Source: Vicia villosa
Lineage: Eukaryota; Streptophyta; Magnoliopsida; Fabales; Fabaceae
Assembly: GCF_029867415.1 (NCBI RefSeq)
Contig: NC_081185.1
Location: 47,500,766 to 47,564,765, forward strand
DNA length: 64,000 bases
Reading direction: 5' to 3'
This document shows, piece by piece, positions 44,587 to 56,141 of the stretch. The first letter of the stretch is position 1. Every line of letters begins with the position of its first letter. The position numbers were made by a program, and so were the translations under genes. Below the pieces are notes generated by a model. It did not search any database. It was given only the letters and a program-made list of their open reading frames with translations, and was not told the origin of the DNA.

Positions 44587-47058
44587 TTTTTCTGTCGCGG
44601 GGAAAAATCGTTGTCTTTTCTAAATGAGACACTTGATGCCTTCTTTGGGCTCGAGTGCTCAAAAAAATGATTTTTCTTTTGTACGGACCAAACTTTTTAT
44701 TGTTTCCAAAAGAGGAAAAGGAAAAAAGCTGCAATAACCTAAAAGTGGGGGGAGAGATCTTTGGGTAAGAGGGTTGGTTATACGAAGGGAAGGTATTAGC
44801 ACCCAACGTATCTATAGTACTCTATAGGTTTCTTTGCTTTGTTTTTCATTCCATGTTATTGAAAGGTTCTTGTGAAATAGGTGGGACCTAAGGTGTTTGT
44901 TTGATTATGCTCGCAAAGATCATCGCGATCCTCTGCATACATATCCCTTAGAGGGAATCAGAGCATCTGTAGCTCGGGGTCTACGGGTGCTAAGGTTTGA
45001 ATGGTTTTTTTTGTTTTGTTTTGCTCGCCAAGGATCGACCTTGTGCCTACGTATTCTCAAAGGGATGTTGAGAAAGTCAGAGCAATCGTAGTTCCCACTT
45101 ATGCTAGTGGAAGCAAAGGAAAATAGACAAATGTCGTCTAAATGCTAGATGTATCTAATCTATATCATCACATACATCTGTTTGTTTTTTGTTTGAAAAT
45201 CTTTTCATTATAAGCCCGGGGCCATGCCACTTAGGGTGCTTAGAATGATAAAGATGTTTTTGTTTAACCAGCCTTGTGGCAAAAGTTTCAATGAAGTCAG
45301 CCTTGTGACAAAAACTTTGATTAATCAGCCAGCCTTGTGGCAAAAGTTTCAATGAAGTCAGCCTTGTGACAAAAACTTTGATTAATCATCCAGTACGGTG
45401 GTAAAACAGTTTGATTGATTAGCCAGCCTTGTGGCAAAAAGTTTGATTGATTGATTGTTTGTGATGATATAGAAGAGATACTCCTAGCATAGAGATGAAA
45501 AATGTCTAATCTCCTAGGGTATTTGATTTGGATATTGGGGGATGCTTATAAGAAGCCCGTGGGTCCTTGTACGAAGCCCAAGAGGAGGCTTTCCGAGGGT
45601 CCTTGCATTGTAAGCCCAAGAGGAGGCTATGGGAGGGACAATCCAGGGTCCTTGCATTGTAAGCCCAAGAGGAGGCTATGGGAGGGACACTCGTTTGTAC
45701 AAAGCCCAAGGGGAGGCATGGTATAGTTGGTTTGAGCTCTTAGAGCGATTTCACCGGGAAACCATACTCTATGTCCTAACCTAAACTAGTGGAGATTCTT
45801 TGCACGAAGCCCAATAGGAGGCTATGGGGAACCTAGTGTTGTACTAAGTTGAACAAGTTTATATAACACAAACACACATATGAACAAGTACGAACAAACA
45901 TGAACAAGTACATGAACAGATATGAACAGTTATACATATATGACAAAGTGTGTGTATATAATGGAGTTTATGAAGGAAATATACCTGTAAGCATGATCCA
46001 TTTGTATACACAGGGCTCGGGACTCACACTCGGGGAGAAGTCCACTTGAGTTTATTCACAGCTATGTAAACAGGTATTTACAAGGGGCTTGGGACTTATA
46101 CCTACATGGAGGCCCATGGTATTTTTTTGGGAAGATTTAAAGAAAAAACCTTCATTTTTGGTTTGTTATTCAAAGTTAAAAAAAAACAGATTGAGATATG
46201 TATAAAAGGCGTACAATGAAATACCTAATTTCATGTACTTGAGTGGGTATGTACAAAAGGGCTTGGGGCTTATACCTACATGGAGGCCCGTGGTATATTT
46301 ACAAAACATGGTGGATGGTTTTATTTACAGACGCGTCGTTTGTTGTTTTGAAAGAATTTTATTTGTTTCGAACAAAAAGACTGTATAAAAAAGAAAAAAG
46401 GAGTGGGTCTTATACTCTCTAATATTCGAGAGGCCCCTGTTTTATTTTCATAAAACAGGGTGGATGGTTTTAAAAAGATGTGTGATTTGTTGTTAAAAAA
46501 CTGTTTTGAAGTTTTGGAAAAAGTTTTCTGTACAAAGAAAGACGAAAGGGACTTATACTCTCTAATATTCGAGAGGCCCCACATCGTTTTGAAAATCAAT
46601 TGATCAATTAAAAAGATTTAATCAATAGTTTCCTTTGAAAATCAAAAAGAAATGGTTTATCGTTTTGAAAAGAATCGCGATCGTTCGCTTTAACATGATT
46701 TGAATTTGACAAAAGTCAACTTAATTAAGTTAAAATCAAATTTTAATGCTTAATTAAGACCTAAGTGATTAGGGTTTGATCACAAAATAACTACAAATGA
46801 TTAAGTTTGAAAATCAAATGAAAAATAATATTTTAAAGTATTTAAAAACATTTAAAAACATGTCATTTTAAACCTATTTAAAAATGTATCAAATAAATAT
46901 TTTTTGGTGATTTTTTTTGGTATTCATAAAATATGTATATTAAATAAGAAGTGTTCAAAAAATGAAGAAAAAATAAGTTGATTTGATTAGTTAAATTAAT
47001 TAATGAAGTTTGTTAAAAAAATGAAAGAAAAATAGTGTTTAAAAAAATGGTTTTGTCT

Positions 47059-47128
47059 CCACAAGGACTTGAACTCGCGCCCTCTCTCTCACCAGCCAAA
47101 ACACTTACCAACTGAGCCACGCTTGTGG
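47059..47128 (-). other. tRNA-like cassette in Ogre 5' LTR
   Basis: Identical in sequence to the 16764-16833 copy, including the 7-bp CCACAAG/CTTGTGG stem. In this LTR it would be near the 5' end of the genomic RNA. Confidence 0.6.
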
Positions 47129-48074
47129 CTTGTAATACATACGCCTTCAGTTTATTATATTTTAAAACCAATGTTTGAATTTCCCAAACCAAATCTGGCG
47201 CCAAGAACACAACCCTAACTGAATTTTGAATTCCTTCAAATCTGTGTTGTTTTGATCGATCAAAGGGTCTATCTCACTCGGTTTTTCACAAGGAACACGA
47301 TGGTGCCCTTTAATTTCATTTATTTTTGCTCTAAGATGATTAATTCTCTGATGAACACGAAGAACCCTAATATGACAAATCTTTGTGAAATCGTGTATGA
47401 TCATGATATGATGCAATTGATTGAGGGCTATTATTCAGTGATGGTGCAGAAACAAGATGGTAACTCAGTTTTTCATTTATGATGCATGTATGATAGAGTT
47501 TGAAGTTCATGAGCACTTACCTCAAAAACGGCCAAGCTGGAGATTGAATTTTGCAAAGGAGGTGTTACAGATGTTGTTGCTTGATCTGGACAGCTTCAAT
47601 GAACCTTAGGGAAGGTGTCTGGATGCTTGGAGTGAATTGAAAACACCTGGAGTAGTTGGAGGTACCCGATCTGCAGTTAAGCCCAAGTGTGAATCGAGCT
47701 CTATGATTCTGATGTTTCAGGTTGATGATGAGTGTTTGGATAGCTCATATGTGATATATGTGAGGTGTGGGAAGTGTTAATTTGGACAGAAATGATCTGG
47801 AATGAAAATTGGCATGATAAGGCTCTTTATGTGTTCATATGGAGGTTGAAGAGTGAATCTGAGTTTTGGGGTAATTTGGGGTGTGTGAGTGGTTCAAACA
47901 CATCCCATATGATGTTTATGAGTTGCTAGAACCATCACTTTGGCCATAACTTCAAGGGTTTGGAGGTTGAGTTTTCTACCTCTTTGAAAACTATGAAACT
48001 TGCAATTCAAGAAAGAAGAGAGAAAACCTATAATTGTGAGGTTTTGGTGTGATTTTGAATGAGGTAAGGACCTC

Positions 48075-48082
48075 TATTTATA
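48075..48082 (-). promoter_or_regulatory. Ogre 5' LTR TATA box
   Basis: Minus strand CCTATAAATAGAGG; expected start of the genomic RNA about 30 bases further left. Confidence 0.8.
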
Positions 48083-49655
48083 GGCCAAAGTTTCTGAATA
48101 CAAAGCTCTTGCAAGTTGATCAAGAATGATGATTTGGCTTAAGAGATAAAAAGGAATCTTTCACATTAAATGCAAATGGTTAAAAGTGACTTAACCATGG
48201 TTATTTCTCAAGCTTCTTATCCTCTTCCATTCTGATCTTCTAATCAGAAAATATCTCTCAATTATTGCTCCTATGCATCATTGCTTGGATTATAGGTCAT
48301 GTAGTCTTGAAACTTAGTGAAAAATGGTGAAAATCCAAGTGAAAAAGATCACTAAATGCATAATTCAAAACCATAGCTACACTTCATATTTTTTCTTGCT
48401 CTTGGACATTTTGGAAAGCTCATATTACACACTTCAAAACCCTAGTTGAAAGTTTCTTCAAGATCCTTAAGGAAGTGGGTGAAAAAGTTCCATGAACTTT
48501 GAAGAAAATGAAGTTTTAAGTGAAATTTTCATAAGATACCAACTTTGAAGCTCCATATCTCTTAAATGGTTGATCTTATGGAAAAAAATTATATGTGTCA
48601 AAGTTGTTTATTGGATCAAAATCTACAACTTTCATGTTGGAAGTTTTTTTCAGTTTGTAGGTGAAATTTTGAGTTATTCCCCTCCAAAGTTTGGAAAAAA
48701 CCATGAAAAACACTTAGAAAAATTTCTAAGTATGAAAAGTCAAACTTTTGACTTTTTGATTCTTGATTGATTTTCTTGATTTTTCTTGATCAAATGACTT
48801 CATATATCATATATTGATGATTCAAAACTTCAAAAGTCATGGTTGACCAAAATTCCCAAAAGTCAAAGGTGTTCTTGTACAGTTGACTTTTTCAGATGAA
48901 TCGCGTTTCTGGAGATTTCAAATGAAACAGGCTATCCTCATCAAATGAATAGTATGAATGGATCTCATTGAAGCATTAGAGGATATTGAGCCATGGTTTG
49001 AGTTGTGGCACCATGTCCTGATTAAAAAGTCAGTTGTTCAGTGAATTAGGTCAAAAACCCTAATTGTCGACCTGATGAAATTGATGTCTGTGGATCTTGA
49101 ATTGAGATACAATCTTCATTGGATATTGTCATAGGGATTATTTGAAGATGATTGAAACCTTTGATTGACTTCCCGGGGGTTTTTAGGGTTTCCCAAATGT
49201 GATCCCTGATTTCAGTCCCTGATAGTTCAAAACCCTGATCTGAGGATTTGTCTGATCAATCTTTGTGTAGGAGATGTCTTGAGCTAATGGATTAGGTCAA
49301 AATGATGCATTTGGGGTCTTGAGGTCATGTCCCAAGTCATTAGGTCAAATCTTGAGCAAAAGTCAGGAGTATGCTATCTTCAGTCAAAACCCTAATTTGG
49401 TTGATTCAGTGCTTTTGAGCTTGTTGAAATGAATCTCTGGGGACCAAATGTTGGTTGTTTGATGAAGATGATTCATTTGAGATGAAGGGAGAACAAAACC
49501 CTAATTGACTTTTTCTTGCACTGATGAGTGATCTCTTGATTAAACCCTGCTGAGCACAAGTAACAAACACAAGCTATGCAATTTGTTAGAGATGCAAATG
49601 ATGCATATGCAAATGATATGAGGTGGTATCTTAGGTCAAAAATTGGGGTATGACA

Positions 49656-49660
49656 GAAAC
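49656..49660. repeat. Target-site duplication GAAAC of Ogre (right copy)
   Basis: Same five bases as 14291-14295. Confidence 0.97.
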
Positions 49661-52053
49661 GCCTATCATTCAAAATAAAATAAGACAAGTTCAAAATTTT
49701 GAAATTAAAACTTCGTCTTCAACCTCACGATTTCAATTTCTGAAAATTCCATCCTCATCAAAACTCACCCATTTTAAAAGATTCAAACATGAAAATTTTT
49801 TAATTTTTCAATACGATGCTTACCATGTATAATTTGTTCATTGATTTTAACTGTAACTCTCTAATTACCATGTATTATTCAAAACAAAATTAAATGATCT
49901 ATATGATGAATAAATGGACACAACCCGAGGGCTTTTGATTCTCATATGATTCTAAACAAGATAAAATCGAGTTTTGTAAAAAATGGTACATTAATTACAG
50001 AGTTCAAGTTTAGAAATATTACCTCTGAAACTGGAAATTAAAACTTGTGTTGGAGATGTTACGAAGCTGGTTTGATGATCCAGATAGTCTCCCTAACCCT
50101 CAAGGAATGTATTGATGTGCTTAGAATGGATTGAGACCTCTTGAAACTTCTTCCCCGACCTCAACTGCAACTGAGCCAAATGCAAATGGTGGATGTTGAT
50201 TATTTGGTTACAAATGTGGAACAAGTGTTTGGAAAGCTTCTATAGGAGGTATATGGTGTGTTTGATTGCTTAAAAGAGTCTAAGATAGCTTGTGTAGATC
50301 AACTTAATTCTATGTGCAAATGGTGAAAGTGAAAATGGAAGGTAGTGGAATTGTGGTTACATATGCAATGTGAGGGTTGCTACAGCTTCTATGAAGTGTA
50401 TGGATGATGTTTGAATGCTTGTTTGACACTGAACAAGCTTAGAATTAAAAATGACCAAGTTTATGCAAATGACCAAATTTGAGATTTTTGGATGAGAGGG
50501 TGGGTTTGAGAATTAAGGTGTGTTTGATTTATGAGGTAAGGCCCTTTATTTATAGGCCAAAATTAGGGTTTGTGGGTGAATGAATAAGATCATTTGGAGT
50601 TCCCATGCCCAAGTTGTGTCACTTTACTTTTTTGTGGAGAAAGAAAGAAAGTTATGGTCTCCATGGTACTTGCACTTGCTTTAAACATGGTGTAGGGTGA
50701 TTCTTCAGATTTCTAGAGTGTTGCTTGTTGGTTTTGGTTTGCTTTTGGTGCAGATCAAACAATGTAGTGGCTCCAAGCAAGAGTTGTTGGTGACTAAAGC
50801 CACTTTACAAGAATGGATGTCATATCTTTATGTTTGAAATGGAATGATTCAATGGGAAATGATCAAAGCACTTGGATAACAGCTCAAAAGCAAGTGTAAT
50901 CCTCTGATTATGGTGTTTAGAATAAGCAAGAGGGTCTGTAAACAAGGATTATGAATATTTGAAATGGATTTGCAAACTTGGTTCTTCATGTTCATGACTT
51001 GAATTCAAGTGTTACGGTGCCATGTTCATAAATCTGTATCTCTTAGCTCAAGAATTGGATTTTGGTGCTATATGACTAATTAGAAAGCTTGTAACAAGTA
51101 CTACAATTTTGGTGTTGGAAGCTCCCTCAAATTCATTTTGCATCTTGGTGAAAATTGGTCACAGAGTTGGAAGAAATCTAGTTTCAAACACTAAGAAAAT
51201 TTTCTAAGTCTTTTGTCAAAACTTTGTGAGCCCATAACTTCCAAATGGTTGATTTTTTGGGAAAAAACAAAGTTTTAGCTTTGATTAAGATCTACAATTT
51301 TCATGTTCGAAGTTCTTCCAAATTCCTCTTGGATCTTGATGTTCCAATTTGTTGCCTTATATGCATAAAACACTTACAAAATTCTAAATTTTTCCTTGAT
51401 TTTTCAAATTCCTTTTGTTGAGTTTTTGATTCATGTTTGATTTTCTTGATTTTCTTTGATCAAATGACTTCAATAACAATATGTTCATGGTTTTGATCTT
51501 CAAAAGCCTATGGTTGACCAAATTTCTCAAAAGTCAAAGGTAGTCTTGGACAATTGACTTTTTCCACATGAATTGCATTCTTGAAAATACCAATTGAATC
51601 AAGCTTTTCTCTTTAAATGGATGACATATGTGGATTATAATGAGTCATCGAAGATCCTTGAATCATGATTTGAGCCATGGAGCCATGCCTTGATTAAAAG
51701 TCAACTCCCTAGATGAATTAGGTCAAAAACCCTAATTTGTGCACCTTATGAAATTGGAAGTTCTTGATTTTGAATTGAGACACTTTTGGATTTGGATTTT
51801 AATGAGGGGATTCACTTGAGCACATGACAATGTTTGAGCTCCTTTTTGGACCTCAAAACCCTAATTTTCCTGAGTCTCCTTGGTCACTCACCTACCTTGG
51901 GAAACAAGCAACAAGCAAAATACAAATCTTTTTTGTATATGTTTTATTAGTAAATGAAATACGAACAATGATGATGATGATAATGATGATGATGATGATC
52001 ACACTATTCTCAAAATGAGGTGGGATCTCAAGGTCAAAAATTGGGGTACAATA
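49661..52053 (-). mobile_element. Solo LTR A, U3/R part (right piece)
   Basis: Continues LTR A from 14295. A minus-strand TATA box (CCTATAAATAAAGG) lies at 50547-50554. Upstream of it are GTTGACTTTTTC and AACCCTAAT blocks parallel to the Ogre U3, an ATG/ATGATA microsatellite at 51969-51999, and the terminal TTGGGGTACAATA. No coding frame is supported. Confidence 0.85.
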
Positions 52054-52058
52054 AGAGG
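52054..52058. repeat. Target-site duplication AGAGG (right copy)
   Basis: Same five bases as 10449-10453; LINE coding sequence begins immediately to the right. Confidence 0.9.
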
Positions 52059-53524
52059 GTCCTCTTAAAGTCCTCTCATCGCTTGGAAACCAACAGTAGG
52101 GCTTCTATTAATCTGAAACGAGAAGTAATTAGAACAAACGCACTCCCTAATCCAACTTATCCGCTTATTTCCGAAGTTCATCCTCCTCATCACATAAAAC
52201 AAATAATCCTAGGAAACAAAGTTGAACGCTTTTTTAAAATCAACTTTGAATAGAAAAATACCTTTCTTACCTCTTGTTGTTGAATCCACCAACTCAGTGA
52301 GGACTAAAACACTATCGAGCATTCTACGGTTGGGAACAAAAGCCGATTGATTCTTGGATACAAGCATGTCTACGACCCCTTTTAGCCTATCCTCCAAGAG
52401 CTTTGCAATAATACGATAAATACTTCCAATTAGACATATGGGATGGTACTCATTCAAACCTCGAGGGTTGCGAGTTTTCGAAATTAAGGAGATGAAGGAT
52501 GATGCCATTGCTTTTGGAATATGAACTTGCAAACAAATTGGAGATACAGTCAGACAAATCGTGCTTGATTATGTTCCACGCAGCTCTGTAAAAATCCACA
52601 GCAAACCTATCTGGACCCAGGCTCTTGCCACTATCAGCACTCCAAATAACATCCTTGACATCAAGTAGCGAGAAGGGAGGTTCAATGTGGATTTTGTCTT
52701 GGATGGATAGTTAACTAAAGGGCATTCCACATCTTTAATCAAAACACCACCTACTTTAATGCTAATAATACCATTTGACAAAATCTATTCTTCATGAAGA
52801 AATGGAAGAATCTCGAGTTCTGGTCTCCCTCCTTTAACCAATTGCACCCCGCTTTATGCCGAAGAAAAGATTCTCTAAAATTAATTCTATCCAAAACATG
52901 AGTTTGAGCCTCTCGCCTACAATCACTCGATTCAGTGTTTATTTCGCCATCTCCATCAGCCACCAACCTTGCAAGCAAATTAAGATCACAAAAGACATCA
53001 TTCACCTGAAGATTAAGTTTCCAAAACACCTCATAATTCCAAACTTTGAGCTATTTTTAAGGAGCTTCATCTTCTCTTTGAAAATGAATAATTTACGCCC
53101 TTGAAAGCTAGCATTAGACCAAACCTCATCCACTAAAGGTAGAAAATCTAGGTGATCAATCTAAACAATAAAGAAACAAAAAGGTTTGAGACCCCAATTC
53201 AATTTACTTGCTTTAATTGAGTTAAGGAAATGGTTGGAAAAGCTCATATCACCTATGAATTGTCCTTTCAAAGGCCACAACACAATCAGGCCTTCCAAAA
53301 TTAGAAAATGATCCAGCCTACTTGATGAAGTACCAGTCAAGTTGAACCAAGAATATTTGTTTCCTAACGCTGATCAATCTACCACATACATATTCCCAAT
53401 GAAATCGGAGAATTCAGTCATTTTAGAGAGAATAAAGATGGATCTTGAACCTTTTCCTTTCACTAAACTACTTAATAGCGTTGAATTCTCCTCCAATACA
53501 CCATTCCCCATGAAACTAATCTAA
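52059..53524 (-). pseudogene. LINE ORF2, 5' half (endonuclease C-terminus to RT fingers), decayed
   Basis: Minus strand, right to left: endonuclease remnants with a GGEFNAI motif (normally GDFNA) near 53500 and an SSRLDHFL stretch near 53330. Then the linker with CNWLKEGDQNSRFFHF (52751-53029). Then the RT N-terminal part (PKAMASSFISLISK, IIAKLLEDRLKGVVDMLVSK, NQSAFVPNRRMLDSVLVL) through motif A (FKVDFKKAFNFVS). The coding trace ends at 52059 on ...RGL-stop-EDP and continues at 10448 with L-S-P-F-L-F, so the two loci were one gene. Stops and shifts make it non-functional. The start of the endonuclease is missing, cut at the foldback elements. Confidence 0.88.
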
Positions 53525-53833
53525 TGGTTCAAATTCATTCTCATGTTCTCACATAAAAATTACATTCTCATACTATACGTTCTATATATGAGGACGTATC
53601 ATATGAGAATGCCATTTTTATGTGAGAACATGAGAATGAATCTGAACAATTAGATTTTAAAATAAATAGTGTAGATTATGTATCATTCTTTTTTTCTCTC
53701 TCCACCATGATTGATTTTAATAATGGAGGAGAGAGAAAAAAAATAACACTAATCGCCACCATTTATTTTAAAATCTAATGGTTCATATTCATTCTTATGT
53801 TCTCACATAAAAATATCATTCTCATATGATATG

Positions 53834-53893
<60 letters not shown>
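53834..53893. repeat. TA microsatellite, left block
   Basis: About 30 TA units between a foldback arm and the MITE-like element; mirrored by 54276-54332. Confidence 0.95.
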
Positions 53894-53895
<2 letters not shown>

Positions 53896-54269
53896 AGGAA
53901 TCAAATTACACCCGAATAGTTACACCATGAGTTACACTTGTTCAGTACTTCACATCGAAAAAATATTTTTTAAAATCAACCGTTGGATTGTAACATATTA
54001 TCATAAATATCACAAGTATAAATTTGAGATTAATCTATAATGATTTACTATGTCATCGAATTACATTAAAATTAACGTCAAAATGGACTTTCATAGAATA
54101 TCAATTTTGATGTAATTCGATGACATAGTAAATCATTATAGATTAATCTCAAATTTTATACATATGATCTATATGATAATATATTTCAATCCATCAGATG
54201 ATTTTAATAAATAATTATTCAAGGTGAAGTTATTGAGCGAGTGTAACTATTCAGGTGTAATTTGATTCC

Positions 54270-54272
<3 letters not shown>
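53894..54272. mobile_element. MITE-like foldback element in a TA microsatellite
   Basis: Terminal inverted repeats of about 32 bp with two mismatches: GGAATCAAATTACACCCGAA at the left and its complement GGTGTAATTTGATTCC at the right. Inside is a second long inverted repeat (GAGATTAATCTATAATGATT and complement) centred near 54085, so most of the 379 bp can fold back. TA repeats on both sides suggest insertion into (TA)n. It encodes nothing; the family is not identified. Confidence 0.75.

Positions 54273-54275
<3 letters not shown>

Positions 54276-54332
<57 letters not shown>
54276..54332. repeat. TA microsatellite, right block
   Basis: About 28 TA units on the far side of the MITE-like element. 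Confidence 0.95.
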
Positions 54333-54334
<2 letters not shown>

Positions 54335-54354
54335 CGTATCATATGAGAATGACA

Positions 54355-55647
54355 TGTAAGTATCAGATATGCCTAAGAGGGGGGTGAATTAGGTTTTCAA
54401 AAATTAATCGGTTTTATGAGAAAGTCTTTTCTGATTTTTGGTTAAGTGTTTGAAGGCTTTTGATGGTTTTTATCTTTTTCTTGGTAATGGTGATGAAAGC
54501 GGTAAAAGCGAAAAGATAAAGAACACAACGATATATACTGGTTCCCCTCACAATCCGAGAGTACTCCAGTCCCCTTTCAAACACGAAAGAGATTTCACTA
54601 TAGTTAGAATTATTGTACAAGCCTATGCCTTCTATCTAACCTATAGGGTGATACAAGGTTCTTAACACCTTTAAAATCAATCAACACTAATGTGGATGAA
54701 GAACAATCCTCTTCAAACACACCACTTACTTCCAACAATCCTGGATAGTAAGGAAATAATTTTCTTTGAATTTTTACAAGAGATTTAGATGAAGTTTGTA
54801 TAGCACTATCAATCTCTGATTGATCTTCTTCTTCAAATAAACAATTCTCAAAATGGATATAAGTGTTCACAATGTATGCATGAAACTTTGAATGAATTTC
54901 TCAATGAAAATGTGTATAGAAAGTTTCACTTGAAAGTAAGAATTTGATGAACACTTGGAAATATTGAAAGATGAAGATTTATGAAAGTTATGAATTGTTA
55001 ATCAAGAAGGTGATTAATGATTATGAAAGATGTAGTATTTATAATGTGTTAAACACCTCTTTGAATGGTTATTTTTCCATGAAGCAATGCAATGATTAAG
55101 TGGTATGAAAACAAATTCGTTTGAATGAAATCATGCAATAGAAAAACACACTGGTTCAGTAGGAACCGGTTCCTGCCTGGGACAACCCGGTTCCTGCTGA
55201 ACGTTACAGCAGAAAGATTCAAATTTTGAACTGAGGAACCGGTTCCTGCCTAGGGACAACCCGGTTCCCCATAGTAAAACACAAAATGCTGAAAACTGAG
55301 AATGTTGGGAACCGGTTCCCCCATAGGGACAACCCGGTTCCTAAAACCTTTATTTTGAATTTTAACTTTGAAAAAGGTTTTAAATGATCTTTTGAAGGAT
55401 GACACTTTGTAGTATGTTTATGATATGCATGAAAATATATTTGTGAACAATTATATGTCAAAGTGAGTATTGTTTGTACCTTTGCCGTTTTAGCTCGATC
55501 CTTGAATCTTTATTGTTTCTTCAAGACTTTGAAATGATGTGTTTCTTGCTTAAAACTTGAAATACTTTTTGCACATCCTTTTATGAAAGCTTGATGTCCA
55601 TATTGTCTTCATCAAAACAAACTATGCTTGAGAAGCTTGCATTTACA
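54355..55647 (-). repeat. Copia 3' LTR
   Basis: Plus strand TGTAAGTATCAG to GCATTTACA, 1293 bp. Contains three GGAACCGGTTCC palindromes. Frames of 68-86 codons inside recur in the other LTR and are not genes. Confidence 0.92.
55162..55319. repeat. GGAACCGGTTCC palindrome cluster in the copia LTR
   Basis: Perfect 12-bp palindromes at 55162-55173, 55235-55246 and 55308-55319, spaced exactly 73 bases. Each is followed by GGGACAACCCGGTTCC. Repeated in the 5' LTR from 63700. Further copies lie in the internal region at 57685-57696 and 57757-57768. Confidence 0.9.
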
Positions 55648-55662
55648 TTCTCCCCCTTTTTG
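55648..55662 (-). other. Copia polypurine tract
   Basis: The minus strand reads CAAAAAGGGGGAGAA just before the LTR start TGTAAATGC. Related GGGGGAG tracts lie at about 55741, 55760 and 55878. Confidence 0.8.
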
Positions 55663-56141
55663 ATGATGACAACCAAGTCTTGAAATGTTTTTTGAAAAAG
55701 TTGTTTTGTGCTTTTGAAATTATGTTGAACAATGCAAGACTCCCCCTATGTTAGAGACTCCCCCTAAATCCATGATTTCTTCTTTGATTTATGGTGATGA
55801 GTTTCATTTGTTAATGTTAACAATGGCCTGCATTTTTTCTTTGAAACAAAACAACACAAAAACACATGCATATTCTTCTCCCCCTTTGTTATTATCAAAA
55901 AGGATGGGGAAAAAGAGAAAGTTGATATGAAATATAAACATGAGGTGAAATATCACAAATATAACACAAATTCAAATACTACAAACATAACACGATTAAA
56001 CGATACGAAACGTAGTTTTTTACGAGTACAACATAAACATAAATAATCCTAAACATCACGAAACATAAAGGGAACAATGTCTAAAACATAAAGAAAAGCC
56101 AACAATAAAGTAGAGCATAATAATAATAAAGAGCACATAAT
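55663..56141 (-). other. Copia 3' internal non-coding region
   Basis: 479 bp between the extra ORF and the PPT. AT-rich, with three additional AGGGGGAG purine tracts. No supported frame. Confidence 0.7.

Larger units (their letters stand above)
14296..49655 (-). mobile_element. Complete Ogre (Ty3/gypsy, Tat lineage) retrotransposon carrying a nested array
   Basis: Near-identical LTRs of 5064 and 5063 bp bound the element, with TSD GAAAC on both sides. Reading the minus strand the order is 5' LTR, PBS, ORF1, gag-protease, intron, RT-RNase H-second RNase H-integrase, polypurine tract, 3' LTR. An ORF upstream of gag, an intron between protease and RT, a second (archaeal-type) RNase H and total size mark Ogre. 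Removing the 12,620-bp nested array and one TSD leaves about 22.7 kb, the known Ogre size. By eye I count about eight to ten LTR differences, so it is young. Gag and integrase each carry a frameshift, and the array splits pol. Confidence 0.97.
44593..49655 (-). repeat. Ogre 5' LTR
   Basis: 5063 bp, TGTCGCGGGG to GGGGTATGACA. Differences from the 3' LTR seen by eye include sites near 45592, 45985, 46186, 46469, 47429, 47468, 47611 and 47870. This copy carries the active promoter position (48075-48082). Confidence 0.97.
10454..52053 (-). mobile_element. Ogre/Tat-type solo LTR (A), interrupted by two later insertions
   Basis: The element is three pieces: 10454-11457, 13588-14295 and 49661-52053, about 4.1 kb in all. 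It starts TGTAGCGGGG and ends GGGGTACAATA, a mutated form of GGGGTATGACA. TSD AGAGG flanks it inside the LINE. Its layout parallels the Ogre LTR: U5 hairpin block near 10803, tRNA-like cassettes at 14047-14277, and minus-strand TATA box CCTATAAATAAAGG at 50547-50554. No gag or pol belongs to it, so it is a solo LTR left by recombination between two LTRs. It differs widely in sequence from the Ogre inserted in it, so it is another family of the same lineage. Confidence 0.85.
53525..54354. repeat. Serial foldback arms around TA microsatellites
   Basis: An arm of about 60-80 bases (ATTCATTCTCATGTTCTCAC, ATAAAAAT, CATTCTCATATGAT) occurs forward near 53531-53580, inverted at 53591-53650, forward at 53765-53831, and inverted and cut short at 54333-54354. 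Arms 2 and 3 extend into a longer inverted repeat (TTTTAAAATAAAT / ATTTATTTTAAAA; CTCTCTCC / GGAGAGAG) centred near 53717. The last arm is broken by the copia LTR at 54355, so its remainder should lie beyond that element. Confidence 0.75.

Noticed and set aside
10454..49655. LTR A and Ogre as parts of one element
   Set aside because: Ogre has its own near-identical LTR pair and TSD inside A, and A differs strongly from the Ogre LTR in sequence.
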